This document shows positions 1-10,011 of a stretch of 64,000 bases of DNA, piece by piece. The notes under the pieces are model-generated. The model was not told where the DNA came from, did not search any database, and worked only from the letters and a program-made list of their open reading frames with translations. Every line of letters begins with the position of its first letter. The first letter of the stretch is position 1. The position numbers and the translations under genes are program-made. Where the stretch lies: positions 1 through 64,000 of the forward strand of contig JASANG010004029.1 of assembly GCA_030248215.1 (NCBI GenBank), read 5' to 3'. This DNA is from Enoplolaimus lenunculus. Taxonomy: Eukaryota > Nematoda > Enoplea > Enoplida > Thoracostomopsidae.

Positions 1-558
1 GGAAAATTTTTGGTGTCAATTCCATATATGACTTTCAAATATTGTTCAACTACAAAAGCCCACGTTTAGCAATTATAGGTATTCAGGAATTGAAAAGTCA
101 CAAATCATAAGGCATATATTTATTGAAATACATTCTCGCACTGAAATTTTATATCCAAAGACATTGCAAAAATTTTTTTAACACTACATTTCAATTGACT
201 GTCAATTCCAATGAACTCAGTCAGAATAATGATTCAATTTTTAAACACCATCATTGTAGTGAGTAAGTATTAAAATAGGCTGTGCGAAAGAACTGAAATA
301 AAATTCAATTCAATGAACATCACTTACACTGTTGTTCAATTCAATAACAGACTGTTGTTCTTAAACATGCGTGATATGTAATTGAAATTTTATTCAATTC
401 TTAAAGACTACATTGACTGAATTTATATTAATTGAATAATTAGGTCAGTTCCAACACACGAAAATTTCAAATGTCCAAATCTTGGTATTTTATGGAACTA
501 TATTTCAAATATCCACTTCCACAACGTCACAGTTTTAATTGTGGACGTTGCAAAAATG

Positions 559-784
559 AACCAATGAAAAAAAAAACAGGGGTGGAACTGTATGATAAGC
601 ATATTCTTAATCCTAAGCGTAAGAATAAGCATATTACTAAGTCTAAGCCAAAGCCTAACCCCTAAGCGTAAGAATCAGCATGTTCCTAAGCCGAAGCCAA
701 GCAAAAAATAGCCAAAAGCTTTAAGCTTACTCTATTACAGTCGCACAGAAAAACGTTCCGCCGCCCCTGATCTTTACATGGGCC
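559..784. mobile_element. TTAGGC-type hAT-like MITE, CNG intron
   Basis: Ends AACCAATG...CATGGGCC with the outer CGTTCCGCC...CCTGATCTTTACATGGGCC arm intact on the right. The interior is CCTAAG-type hexamers (TTAGGC on the other strand). It is flanked by an 8-bp duplication, CAAAAATG / CAAAACTG (7 of 8). It sits about 60 bp downstream of the CNG exon donor, so it lies in an intron. Confidence 0.8.
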
Positions 785-845
785 CAAAACTGCTACCCAT
801 TTCAATAGGCAGACATTGCAAATAATTTCGTCAAACACCGCTTAC

Positions 846-1035
846 TAAAGTGAACCGAAAGAAAGAAAAGTGTACACGCAAACCAATGACACAAAAGCAG
901 TAGAACGTGCGTCAAATTGCAAACGCGAACAAAATTTGGATAAACAGTCCGTGATTCGATCATGTAATAGCAACGAATCGCACGGTATGACTTCAAAACG
1001 CGAATAATTCGCAGTCCAGGATGACGGGCTTTGGT
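846..1035 (-). CDS. CNG channel gene, exon encoding S4-S5
   Basis: This exon encodes 63 residues plus one base. It reads TKARHPGLRIIRVLKSYRAI, then YYMIESRTVYPNFVRVCNLT and a hydrophobic LLLLCHWFACTLFFLS. That order matches the S4 voltage-sensor-like segment, the S4-S5 linker (family pattern FxRTExRTxYPNxFRI) and S5 (HWNAC-like) of cyclic-nucleotide-gated cation channels. It is bounded by an acceptor ending TTTTACAG and a donor GTAAGC. It starts in phase 0, matching the phase-0 end of the exon at 2326, and ends in phase 1. The next exons (pore, C-linker, cNMP-binding domain) are not visible and should lie to the left of the window. The downstream intron starts right beside a TTAGGC-type transposon. 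CNG channels conduct cations when cGMP or cAMP binds and serve sensory transduction. Family assignment is firm; subunit type is not. Confidence 0.85.
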
Positions 1036-1119
1036 CTGTAAAATCGAAACAAAAACTTTACTGTCAAAACAGTTGTTTATTTGCAAAATTGTAACTTTAA
1101 AAAGTGTCGTTCCTGTTTA

Positions 1120-1320
1120 GTTTGATCGCTGTCCGTTTCGGTTGCTTTAACTGTTTACGCCTGAACAACATTTTTGGCCAAAATGGTTGTTTAGGCGCTT
1201 AAATTATAACCAGATTTTTGTTTCTGGTAAACAAATCGGTGTCCGTTTCCGTGTTTTTTTCTGTTTTTTGATCACTATCCGTTTCCGTTGTTTTTATTCT
1301 ACCATTTCGACAATGTTCGA
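1120..1320. repeat. TCCGTTTCC-type degenerate repeat (hAT-like fragment)
   Basis: Several TGTCCGTTTC/TATCCGTTTCC motifs like those in the CAGGGTGT elements at 32.6, 47.3, 51.0 and 53.8 kb. No clear ends remain. It lies in the CNG intron between 1036 and 2325. Confidence 0.5.
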
Positions 1321-2041
1321 TGCTCCAACTGATAGGTTAACACTGTTTCGCTATAAACTATGAATCAGGTTTACCGTAATTCAAGTACAGGTTCCAGGTA
1401 TAAAATGTGAACCGATTTCTAAAAGCCAAAAACGTAGATTTAAGCGTTTTGAGAAAAACATGTTTAATCGTTAAAATATGCCTAAAGCATTGCTTCAAAT
1501 AGCCAAACCTGAAAATATACTTGAGAACTTTCGAATTTTTCAATCTTTTCTTTATCCGTAGGAACAGCAAGAAATCATTTCTTACCCAGAGTCAACTCAA
1601 TTCAGAGTGCCAATCAACGCAAATGAGTATGAGTTAATGTTTACTAATATTGATTCAGACATAACCAACTCGCAATCTGTATTGATTAATCAATTTATTG
1701 CAATTTACAGTGTGTATATATCAGTAAAGGCACGTTCACATCTCTAAACCAACCTTCAGAACAGCTCGCAGTGACTGATATTTTATTTATAAATACTAAA
1801 CATTTTTAACAATACTATTAAATTAAAGCAAATTTAATTCGTTCTCAACTTTATCAAGTAAACCCCCAATGTTTAAAAAAATAGGGCTTAAAATTTTTAG
1901 AAATCAAATTGCAAAACAACGCTTAGAGCTTGAACTGTAGAGGCCAAAACAAATTTTCTCGCTAATTACACACCCGTTTGCCAAAATAACTTTCATTTAA
2001 ACAATATATTTTCTCTAAATAAAATTCTGGTAACGTTACTG

Positions 2042-2272
2042 CACTGTAAATTCCAGTGAGTTGATTAATTAATTCAGCTAACGAGTTGGTTATTGGTGAA
2101 TTAGTATCAGTAAACATTAACTCACTTTCAGTTGAGTTGAGTTGACTCTGGGTGAGTTGATTAACTCAGAATGAATTATATCAACTCAACTTTCTGAGTT
2201 CTGATAGTCCTAACTCAGGCTGAGCGATTTAACTAATTCTGAGTTAAAATCAACTCACTGAAATTTACAGTG
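2042..2272. mobile_element. CACTGTAAATTT-family palindromic MITE
   Basis: Terminal inverted repeats CACTGTAAATTCCAGTGAGT and its inverse. The interior is rich in (T)GAGTTGA/TCAACTCA motifs, so it can fold nearly end to end. Relatives are at 6930, 11409 and 19428. It lies inside the CNG intron. A target duplication could not be fixed. Confidence 0.8.
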
Positions 2273-2325
2273 TGTCTGTGATTCATAAACGCGTAACCCA
2301 AATAACTTGCATATACCACATTTAC

Positions 2326-2599
2326 CGGAGCAATTCTATCGATGGGTATCAACGCAGCAATATCAGCAAGGAATCGTCTGGTCAGCAAATAATTGCTTAT
2401 GGTTCGTTTGGCGTCTCGAACCAGCAAACCGTGCTCAAGGTAGCCTGTTCGCAGCTGAGCTCCAATATCTAACGCGTACATTGCGTCCGCTAAAACGTCA
2501 CCAAGTGTCCAGTAGATTGACGCGTTTTGAGATGCTGAAAGGATTGACTCGCGAATCACCAGTGACCACCAGTTGTAGACAACTGCGATCGAAAGAGCA
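2326..2599 (-). CDS. CNG channel gene, exon encoding S1-S3
   Basis: Ninety-one residues, beginning ALSIAVVYNWWSLVIRES (end of S1, family pattern VxYNWWxxxxR). S2 follows with TLGDVLADAMYALDI, then the CNG hallmark QLRTGYLEHGLLVRD. S3 is RRFLADIAALIPIDRI. The GYLEQGLLVRD-type motif resembles A-type (TAX-4/CNGA-like) subunits more than B-type, with His where Gln is usual. The acceptor is CTTTTTCAG and the donor GTAAAT. The exon opens with one base (T) that completes the TT left by the exon ending at 3662, giving Phe, so the join reads STLFYWLF-ALSIAVVYNWW as in other CNG channels. The intron below it (1036-2325) holds a CACTGTAAATTT-family element at 2042-2272 and TCCGTTTCC-type repeat sequence at about 1120-1300. 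Confidence 0.9.
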
Positions 2600-2649
2600 C
2601 TGAAAAAGAAACAAATTTCGAAAAAAAATTTTAGGTTAATAATTTGAAC

Positions 2650-2855
2650 GATTTAGCCCGTAGCCAGCAGTGGCTGTGAAGATCCACATCCTCAGACAAA
2701 TTTTTTGCCGGCGAATCTGCCAAAGTTCCAACGTCGCTTGTAGGCTACTAGAATTATTTTTTGCACGCTTCGTTTAAAAACGTGTTAGGTCTTCTTGAAA
2801 GGTGAGCTGACTACGAACCCTGCAAAACTCACATCAAACTAAATCGTTTGAAAAA
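2650..2855. mobile_element. Degenerate CCCGTAGCCAGC-family element
   Basis: Left end AGCCCGTAGCCAGCAGTGG and right end AGGTGAGCTGACTACG match the inverted ends of better copies at 25317-25463 and 45865-46026. It lies in the CNG intron 2600-3661. Confidence 0.55.
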
Positions 2856-3123
2856 CCCCGGACTTGATCAGAACAGCTTTGCTATTTCTACCATCAGTTA
2901 TGGCTAAGCGCAATTAAGAAAGCTCTGAAAAAGCCTACTAGAATATAAAACATTGTAAGTTGTAAAATACCTTGCACAAGTTTTATTATTATTGAATCTG
3001 CTGCGCTTGCAATAGTACACAAATTTCAAACACAGCATTTTTATACTAAATCTGTCTATTTTTATTGAATCTGTCTTTCGAACGAAATAATCTGATTTCA
3101 TATATGAAACGCAAACAAAGGCA

Positions 3124-3591
3124 CACTGCAAAAAATGGTGAGTCAAATTGACTCTCTCGGAAATAGCCTTTTCCTGATTAGCTACACAAACTGAGTCAAA
3201 TTCGAGAGTCAAATTGACTCTCTCGGAAATAGCCTTTTCCTGATTAGCTACACAAACTGAGTCAAATTCGAGAGTCAAATTGACTCTCTCGGAAATAGCC
3301 TTTTCCTGATTAGCTACACAAACTGAGTCAAATTCGAGAGTCAAATTGACTCTCTCGGAAATAGCCTTTTCCTGATTAGCTACACAAACTGAGTCAAATT
3401 CGAGAGTCAAATTGACTCTCTCGGAAATAGCCTTTTCCTGATTAGCTACACAAACTGAGTCAAATTCGACTCACTGAGCGAGTCTGTGAATAGAATTTCA
3501 CTCTGGCGGAGTCGAATTCTGACTCAGTTTGTGTAGACAAGAAAAGCCTATTTCTGAGAGAGTCAATTTGTACTCACCATTTTTTGCAGTG
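3124..3591. mobile_element. CACTGCAAAAAATGG-family MITE with internal 66-bp tandem repeat
   Basis: Inverted ends CACTGCAAAAAATGGTGAGT and complement. Relatives at 7839, 43283 and 61098 are 140-210 bp; this copy is 468 bp because a 66-bp unit of the left arm (GAGTCAAATTGACTCTCTCG onward) is repeated about five times between about 3141 and 3470. The minus strand is open through the repeat as a 22-residue unit, which is a by-product of 66 being divisible by three. It lies in a CNG intron. Confidence 0.85.
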
Positions 3592-3661
3592 TAGCCGAAC
3601 TGTCGAATTTAGGGCTTTGGAGGTTTGATAGCGTTTTGTGATCTAATTTAAAATCACTTAC

Positions 3662-4125
3662 AACAACCAATAAAATAGTGTGCTCCCGTCAGGATCAAGT
3701 GTAAAATTGGCATGTTTAACGCAAACGTTTATGATTGGCCAGTTGAACGTCGTTTTTGTTTCGGCTGCTGGTTTTGAACCAATCAAAACGTGTGCCGCGT
3801 TGTTTTGCGTGTTCAGCGGCGGTATTAAAGACGGATTATTGGTTAATTGCAGTTGTTCCTCGTCATTAATCGAAGGAGAATACTGTGTGCGATCGCTATT
3901 GCTAAACACTAAATTGCTTCCGTTTGCTGCAGTTGTCAAAGGAACTGTGCATTGCGACTGTTTTGGCGATGCAAATGCCGGCGATTCCGGGTTGGTGGCG
4001 CTGAAAAATCTTCGGATCCGGCTCCGGCGGCGTTTTTTAAAATTTGAATTTTCTTCATCGAAATCACGGATTGAAAATCGTTTCAAGAATTGCAAGTCGT
4101 CTTGTGACGTTTCGCGTTGGTTGTT
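3662..4125 (-). CDS. CNG channel gene, exon encoding the cytoplasmic N-terminus up to S1
   Basis: About 154 residues plus two bases. Most is low-complexity cytoplasmic sequence with a basic cluster (NFKKRRRSRIRRFF) followed by Ser/Asn-rich stretches. The end reads FTLDPDGSTLFYWL, the conserved pre-S1 pattern of CNG channels (DPxGxxxYxWLF). A consensus donor GTAAGTG follows at 3661, and the exon ends in phase 2, matching the exon at 2599. The 5' boundary is uncertain. A good acceptor TTTTACAG sits at 4126-4133, but the same frame also stays open through it to about 4332, giving an alternative longer exon that contains IPRKKLKLDPNHDPKTTLLD. The conserved end makes the exon real; its exact start is unresolved. 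Confidence 0.72.
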
Positions 4126-4671
4126 CTGTAAAAGATTAACGCAAATTTGAATCAAATAAATTCTTGCTAACAACATCAAGTAAAGTTTACCTATGGTATC
4201 AAGTAAAGTTGTTTTAGGGTCGTGATTGGGATCAAGCTTCAATTTTTTCCGAGGAATGGAACAGATATGACCACGCGTTGGTTCTTCACAAAAATGTGAA
4301 CGAAGCGAAAATTCATATCTGCGATCATTCAACTTTAGTTAACATTAGGCAAATATTTAACCGAGTAAAACTTTCGTGTATAAATTGCAAGAAACACAGC
4401 GCAAAATTACTATATACAAAGCGATTTGTTTAACAATTATTACGCATATGCACAGCACAAAATCGTCGCATTAAGTAAGAGCGGCTTTTCGCTTGAACGA
4501 GAACATTACCATAATTGAATGGTAATAGTAAAACGCCCCGTATGCTGTAACACAGAGTTGGAATTCCAGTTATAACGAACGCCTCAGATGAAATAAAAAT
4601 ATTCATGTGAAAAAGGATTAATTGAAAACTTTTCAATTAATTGTCTTAAACAGGTTATTGATAAACCGAAC

Positions 4672-5169
4672 CTGAAGCACACTTTGAACCGCACTTCCGG
4701 CGCCAAGTGTCACCATTAACCGACACCATTGCCGCATGCCTGCAATAAGCGTATCCGGTTCCGATGCCGATTTATTACTTTGTTCAGCAGAAGAACTACT
4801 AACAACTGTTTGAAGCTGATCTTGCGCATTGCCTATTGGTTTAGCTTCATTGGTGGCCTGGTCAGACCCATCTCCGTCTCGTTCACCGTGTTCACTGATT
4901 GGTGAAATTTGAGAAGACATTCGATGATAACTTGATTTTGGTTGGACAATTAAGTTTGTAGTGACAATTTCGGCGTTGGTTAGACTTCTATTGAATACAC
5001 TACATTTTTGTCGTTTTGGTAACGCCGGCGAATGAAATACGGGGATAGGACGCTTTGGCGATGCTGATCGGTTAAATGTTGTCTGACTACCGTCAGACCA
5101 ATTAACCAATGAGTGTTGAGCAGAAACCTTTGTTGCTGAACTAGTAGCAATTCCTGACATTGTTGGCAT
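4672..5169 (-). CDS. Possible first coding exon of the CNG channel gene (or a separate small gene)
   Basis: An open stretch of 166 codons from ATG at 5169 (MPTMSGIATSS; a second ATG at 5160). The product is Ser/Thr-rich with two basic Pro patches (SPKRPIPVF and ALPKRQK) and an acidic GERDGDGSD segment. I recognise no domain. It lies just upstream of the CNG N-terminal exon on the same strand. Its end, SVLQ followed by GTTCGG, is a weak donor at phase 0, which would join in frame to the phase-0 acceptor at 4125. Such disordered N-termini are common in CNG and other channels. Alternatives are an unrelated nuclear or regulatory protein, since the basic patches resemble localisation signals. A TTTAG just upstream of the ATG could be an acceptor or trans-splice site. 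Confidence 0.45.
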
Positions 5170-5209
5170 ATAGTTTTTTAAACCTAAAGTACACAACTAC
5201 TTTGCCGGC

Positions 5210-6760
5210 GTTAAGTATCAAATCCTACCGCTTGGTTCAATTTAATATTACAATTTTGGCGTTTCATGTAAATAGCTGCAGTTGTAGGTCACGATTCAAA
5301 ATTTCCAGACTCAAAGATATTTAAATTTCAAAAAATGACTGATTGGTGCAGGATGGACTGGCATTTTCTGAAAAATTTGTGTTCTTGCAACTTTGCCTTA
5401 CCAACAATATTTTGAAACATTTCAGCAATTTGTAAACAATGCAAACGTTTTTGGGAAAACCAATTTACTCAAATATTGCAAAATTTTGGCAAAAAAAATG
5501 AAAACTGCAATTAGGCAAAAGTCAATGTTAACAAACGATGAATCAAAACTGGTTATTGCTCAACTCGAGCAAACTTCAATTTCTGTTGAAGTTTTTAGTT
5601 GAGATTTGAACTAAACGTTAATAATTACATTAATTATTGTTCATTTCGCACGAAATTTTTAAATCTTTTGAACGTTTAAGTTTTTAGCGCGGTAACAAGT
5701 GTTCGAAAAAGTGAATGCTCAAAATATAAAAAATATTGATGTCATACTACTGAAATATGTTTTTTGTTTACCCCCATATCTTTAGGTCAGACTCCTTCTA
5801 AACGCATATAAACCTGAGGGGGTGGGTTGATTTAAGTGGACCATTTTTGAACCTGATCTCTGGTTTTTTATGATAAATTTGTAAAATACCGGTGCCGGAT
5901 GTAAACAAAGTTTGCCGGATCCAGAGGTGAAGCAGGAAATGACGCGAAATTAGGCAGTTAAAATGATGTTCGTTTGCTAATTATAATAAATATTTTTTCA
6001 AGATGTTGTTTCAAGTTATTGTTTTTACGCGTATTTCTTTTTACAAAATCTCTGCAATATTTTCGTCAAAGTTATACCAAAAGTTAAAACGAAACGCACC
6101 AAACATTTACGTTTTGTAAAACTATGCCAAATTTCACTCCCTTAAACTGCCGGAATCTCATCAGAAATTATACCGGAACCGGAGGTTGATTTTCAACTGG
6201 ATCTAAACCCGGAAGCAGAACTTCGATTGTACTCTGATTAAAATACGATTAGTTACTGCTATATGTGTATATGTTTGCTGCTATTTATAGTCCAAACCAT
6301 ATTTTAAAATTGCTAAATCATTCTACTAAAAATAAATCAACTACACAGAAATTTCGTTTTCGAAAAAAAGATCCAAAAACATCTATATTCGGCTACACAG
6401 ACGCCAAAACACTGCTAAATAATGCAGAGACTGTTGTTCACTTTACATATTAATACCGAGAAAAACACAGTTGAAACTGTAGCTATAAGACGAGATGAAT
6501 TCAATTTTACAAGACTATTATTTTGCTACTATTTGCCTATAACGCGAACAAATTTTAAATTGATATTCTGGTGAGATTTCATCACAAATTTTGTTATCAA
6601 CCGTTACTGACAACAGTTTGAACTAATGTGACATTTCTTTGAGCAGAACTGAAACATCGGGGCGCAACGCCAAAATTTTAAAATTTCCAATTTTATAACC
6701 TTTAATTTGTCTTTTGATACTAAAATTAGACCTGCCTGTTAGCTTTTTGACACTTGCGAA

Positions 6761-6815
<55 letters not shown>

Positions 6816-6929
6816 TAATCATCAGAAAATTTTTTCGACATCTCTTTTATTTCAGAATCCTTACAAATTGAGGCGATGGCTCGCCTTACACATCACGATT
6901 GAAGTTCGACCGGTAAAAGAACGCAAGAA
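5210..6929. other. AT-rich stretch upstream of the CNG gene
   Basis: No convincing gene. A short plus-strand open frame ends near 5600 (ILAKKMKTAIRQKS) without recognisable features. CCGGTGCCGG/ACCGGAGG motifs at 5890-6220 resemble a decayed CAGGGTGCAACCGG element. Promoter elements of the CNG gene could lie here, but none can be named. Confidence 0.5.
6760..6814. repeat. (AAT)n microsatellite
   Basis: About 18 uninterrupted AAT triplets; read on the minus strand it gives a spurious polyisoleucine. Confidence 0.97.
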
Positions 6930-7182
6930 CACTGTAAATTTTAATGAGTTAATTAATCAACTCAGACGGAAATTTAGTTTTTTTCTGAGTTAATAACAGC
7001 AAACTTTAACTCACTCTGAGTTGACTTGATTCTCACTGTGAGTTCAGTTGACTCCGGGGGAGTTGATTAATATAATCAAAATGTGTCAAATCGCCTCAGA
7101 ATTGTGAGTTCTGATAGTTCTAACTCCGACTGAGTGATTCGACTCATTCTGAGTTAAAATAAACTCACTGAAATTTACAGTG
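6930..7182. mobile_element. CACTGTAAATTT-family palindromic MITE
   Basis: Same inverted ends and TCAACTCA/TGAGTTGA interior as the element at 2042. Ends CACTGTAAATTTTAATGAGT and the complement. Confidence 0.82.
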
Positions 7183-7458
7183 AAGATTTGTGGTCCTACC
7201 GCTATCTTCTATCGTAATCATTTAATTCATTGGAATTATTAATCGAATCAAAATTCAACCTGGACGTTGGGTTGGGTGATTTGCAGCAAAAAGTTGTCAA
7301 CCATAACCGCTCGACTATATGTTACTTTTAAGAAAAACCTGTAATTCGATAAAAATGTACTTTTTCAGTTTTCATTGGCTCAAGTATTATAAAGCGAACA
7401 GTAACAACTCAGAAAAGCATCCGACGTCTATTTGCTAATATTTTAAGACCACCAAGTG

Positions 7459-7644
7459 GTCCCATGCAAAGATCACGGCCGGACCGTTTTTCTGCGGGGC
7501 TACAACACCGTAACCTTAAGCTTTAGACTAATTTTTTGCTACAGGTTTATGCTTAGACGTAAACTCACTGTTCCCCTTTGGCTTTAGGCTTATGCTTGGG
7601 GATGTGCTTATACTACTGTTACCGCCCTGTTTTATAAGTTGGCC
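7459..7644. mobile_element. TTAGGC-type hAT-like MITE
   Basis: GTCCCATGCAAAGATCACGG left end and CCGCCCTG...TTGGCC right end, with TTAGGC-like hexamers in degraded form. Flanking duplication ACCAAGTG / ACCAAGCG (7 of 8). Confidence 0.82.
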
Positions 7645-7838
7645 ACCAAGCGTATAATTAAATTTCAACTGTATGCATTTGCCGTTTAAATTAAATTTAA
7701 ATTTCAGGTACCTTAAACGATTGATAAATATGTTACAAAAAACCCTAAAACGCATGTTTTGCTGTTAATTTGCATTTCCAAACCGGTACTGTTATTTATA
7801 TTTTGGGGGAGCGACCCGTTTTTGAAGTATTCGTTTTA

Positions 7839-8042
7839 CACTGCCAAAAAATGGTGAGTCAAGTTGACTCTCTCCGAAATGGGCTCTACGGGACTACACA
7901 AACGGTGTTAAATTCAACTCCGTCGGAGGCAAGCGTGCGAATCGGTGAGTTAAATTTGACTTTGGTGGAGACGAATTTGACTCATTTTGTGTAGTCCCGT
8001 AAAGCCTATTTCGGAGAGAGTCAATTTGACGCACCATTTTTT
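7839..8042. mobile_element. CACTGCAAAAAATGG-family MITE
   Basis: Near-perfect inverted arms, GAGTCAAxTTGACTC and CTACACAAACxGxGT, meeting near 7940. The last few right-end bases are lost (ACCATTTTTTAG). Confidence 0.82.
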
Positions 8043-8229
8043 AGGTTTGCTCAACAAAAAGTAGTTGCAGGAAAAATTGATGGCTCAATATGTCTGTAAT
8101 CTGCAACCATGAGTACGGCTGTCGTGTAGCTCAGAGATGCGCGCATACACCTTTCGTCCCGTTTGCCAAACCATACAAAGAAAATCCAACCTGTGGCTGA
8201 TTCCGAAATTTTCAAACACGATATGTAGG

Positions 8230-8520
8230 ATATAAATTAGCGGAAAAAACCTCGCGAGGGAAGCGAGCCAGAAGCCACACACAATTTTAGTGCTAAATAC
8301 AAAAATTTTGGATTTGATCCGAAGCCAAAACGCAATTTTAGTGCTAAATACAAAAATTTTGGATTTGGTCCGAAACCAACACGCAATTTTAGTGCTAAAT
8401 ACAAAATTTCAGGTTTGATCTCTGTTGGGGGCAGATCTAGGTATAGGTGGCTCACCTTGGATCCGCCAGTGATCCATGAATTGCTACTAGGGTCAGACAA
8501 CAAAATCTGTCGTGAACCCA
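8230..8520. repeat. Short tandem repeat, ~64-bp unit, with hAT-like end
   Basis: A unit containing CAATTTTAGTGCTAAATACA followed by AAAATTTTGGATTTGATCCG is repeated about three times at 8284-8410. It is followed at about 8455 by GGATCCGCCAGTGATCC, like the ends of the CAGTGGCGGATCCA family. Confidence 0.6.
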
Positions 8521-9138
8521 CACGGAGCGTCTAAATCAACACCCATAGTTCCACGGTTAAATTTCACATACGCTCGACTGTTTCTGCTTCCGGTTGCCTC
8601 ATTGCTTTTTCTATCTCTCTGTATCGAAACGCGTGATTCAAACAAGACTTTTAAAAAAAGAACACCAAACCACACCGACTTATCGTTTCCGTTTGTAATT
8701 TGGACCAGTCGTCGCTGAATCTTAGCACCGCAACTGTCTGCGAGATACTCAGAGTAGAAACACAACGGTAAACAGCCGAAATGACTTTCGTCTGCAGGAC
8801 ACTGTTGTGTATTGTTGAGAAATCTTTGAATCATAAGCATATCCAGAGCCGGGGGGGGGGGTTCGGGGCGTCCAACCCCCTCACAAAAGTTTTGGTGAAA
8901 AAAATAGCAAACTTCCCGGTCTTCTAATTTTTAATTTTCTGCGATTTATTCAAATCTACTTAAATCTGTATTGTTCAGTTGCAGTTAACCGCAAACAAAA
9001 TTCGTCTACGGTACTGTGTATATTACGCGTATACCTACAATAAATGCCGCAACATGGCAACAGTGCATAGATTTACATGTATCTGTTTTGTTCAGGTATA
9101 TAACTAAAGGCAACAGTGAACAAAAAAAAACATAGATT

Positions 9139-9690
9139 TACATGATATCTAAGAAAAAATTTCTTACATTTAAGAAATATTATTGCAGAGGTGGGCTAAA
9201 TACCCAATACATGAACCAAAAATTGGTCATTTTTGTAAAATGTTTTAATACTAAAATTACGTCTACATTCGAAAATATATTTCTGATATTTAAGAAAAAA
9301 TTTCTTACATTTAAGACATATGATTAGCAAGGTGCACTTGAAAAGTCAATACATGAACCAAAAATTGGTCATTTTTGTAAAATGTTTTAATACTAAAATT
9401 ACGTCTACATTCAAAAAAATATTTCTGACATTTAAGAAAAAATTTCTTACATTTAAGACATATGATTAGCAAGGTACACTTGAAAAGTCAAAACATGAAC
9501 CAAAAATTGGTCATTTTTGTAAAATGTTTTAATACTAAAATTACGTCTACACTCAAAAAATATTTCTGATATTTAAGAAAAAATTTCTTACATTTTAAGA
9601 CATATGATTAGCAAGGTGCACTTGAAAAGTCAATACATGAACCAAAAGTTGGTCATTTTTGTAAAATGTTTTAATACTAAAATTACGTTT
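9139..9690. repeat. 142-bp tandem repeat, about four units
   Basis: The marker AATTGGTCATTTTTGTAAAA recurs at about 9221, 9363, 9505 and 9647, a constant 142-bp spacing. Units contain TTTAAGAAAAAATTTCTTAC and GATTAGCAAGGTGCACTTGA. One more unit fragment occurs at 46060-46150, so it is dispersed as well as tandem. Confidence 0.88.
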
Positions 9691-9817
9691 AGCTTTTCGT
9701 TCGCTTCGCTCGCAAGATTTCTTTCCCGGTTTGCCGTGGGACTGCTACGAAGTAAAGCCTAAGCTTTGCAAAATTTTTTTCAGACTTAGACTTACGACCC
9801 GCATTTTGCTGCTCCTG

Positions 9818-10011
9818 GTCTCATGTAAAGATCACGGGCGGAACGTTTTTCTGTGGGACTGCAACAGAGTAAGTTAGTTCAACCACCTGACTTATGCCTG
9901 GCTTATGCTTAGGCATAGATATAAACTCATTCTTACGCTTAGGCTTAAACTAAGGCTTAGGCTTCGGAATATGCTTATACTACCGTTACGGCCCTGTTCT
10001 ATACATTAACC
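9818..10011. mobile_element. TTAGGC-type hAT-like MITE
   Basis: Left GTCTCATGTAAAGATCACGG, right CCCTGTTCTATACATTAACC. CTTAGGC hexamers lie within. Duplication TGCTCCTG / GGCTTCTG (6 of 8). The left arm is of the AAAGATCA subtype and the right of the TATAGAAC subtype. Confidence 0.75.

Noticed and set aside
1358-1570. A 70-codon minus-strand frame within the CNG intron
   Set aside because: It does not match any CNG segment, and the flanking CNG exons join in phase without it.
2904-3410. A 168-codon minus-strand frame with a repeated 22-residue unit
   Set aside because: It is the 66-bp tandem repeat of a MITE arm inside a CNG intron.
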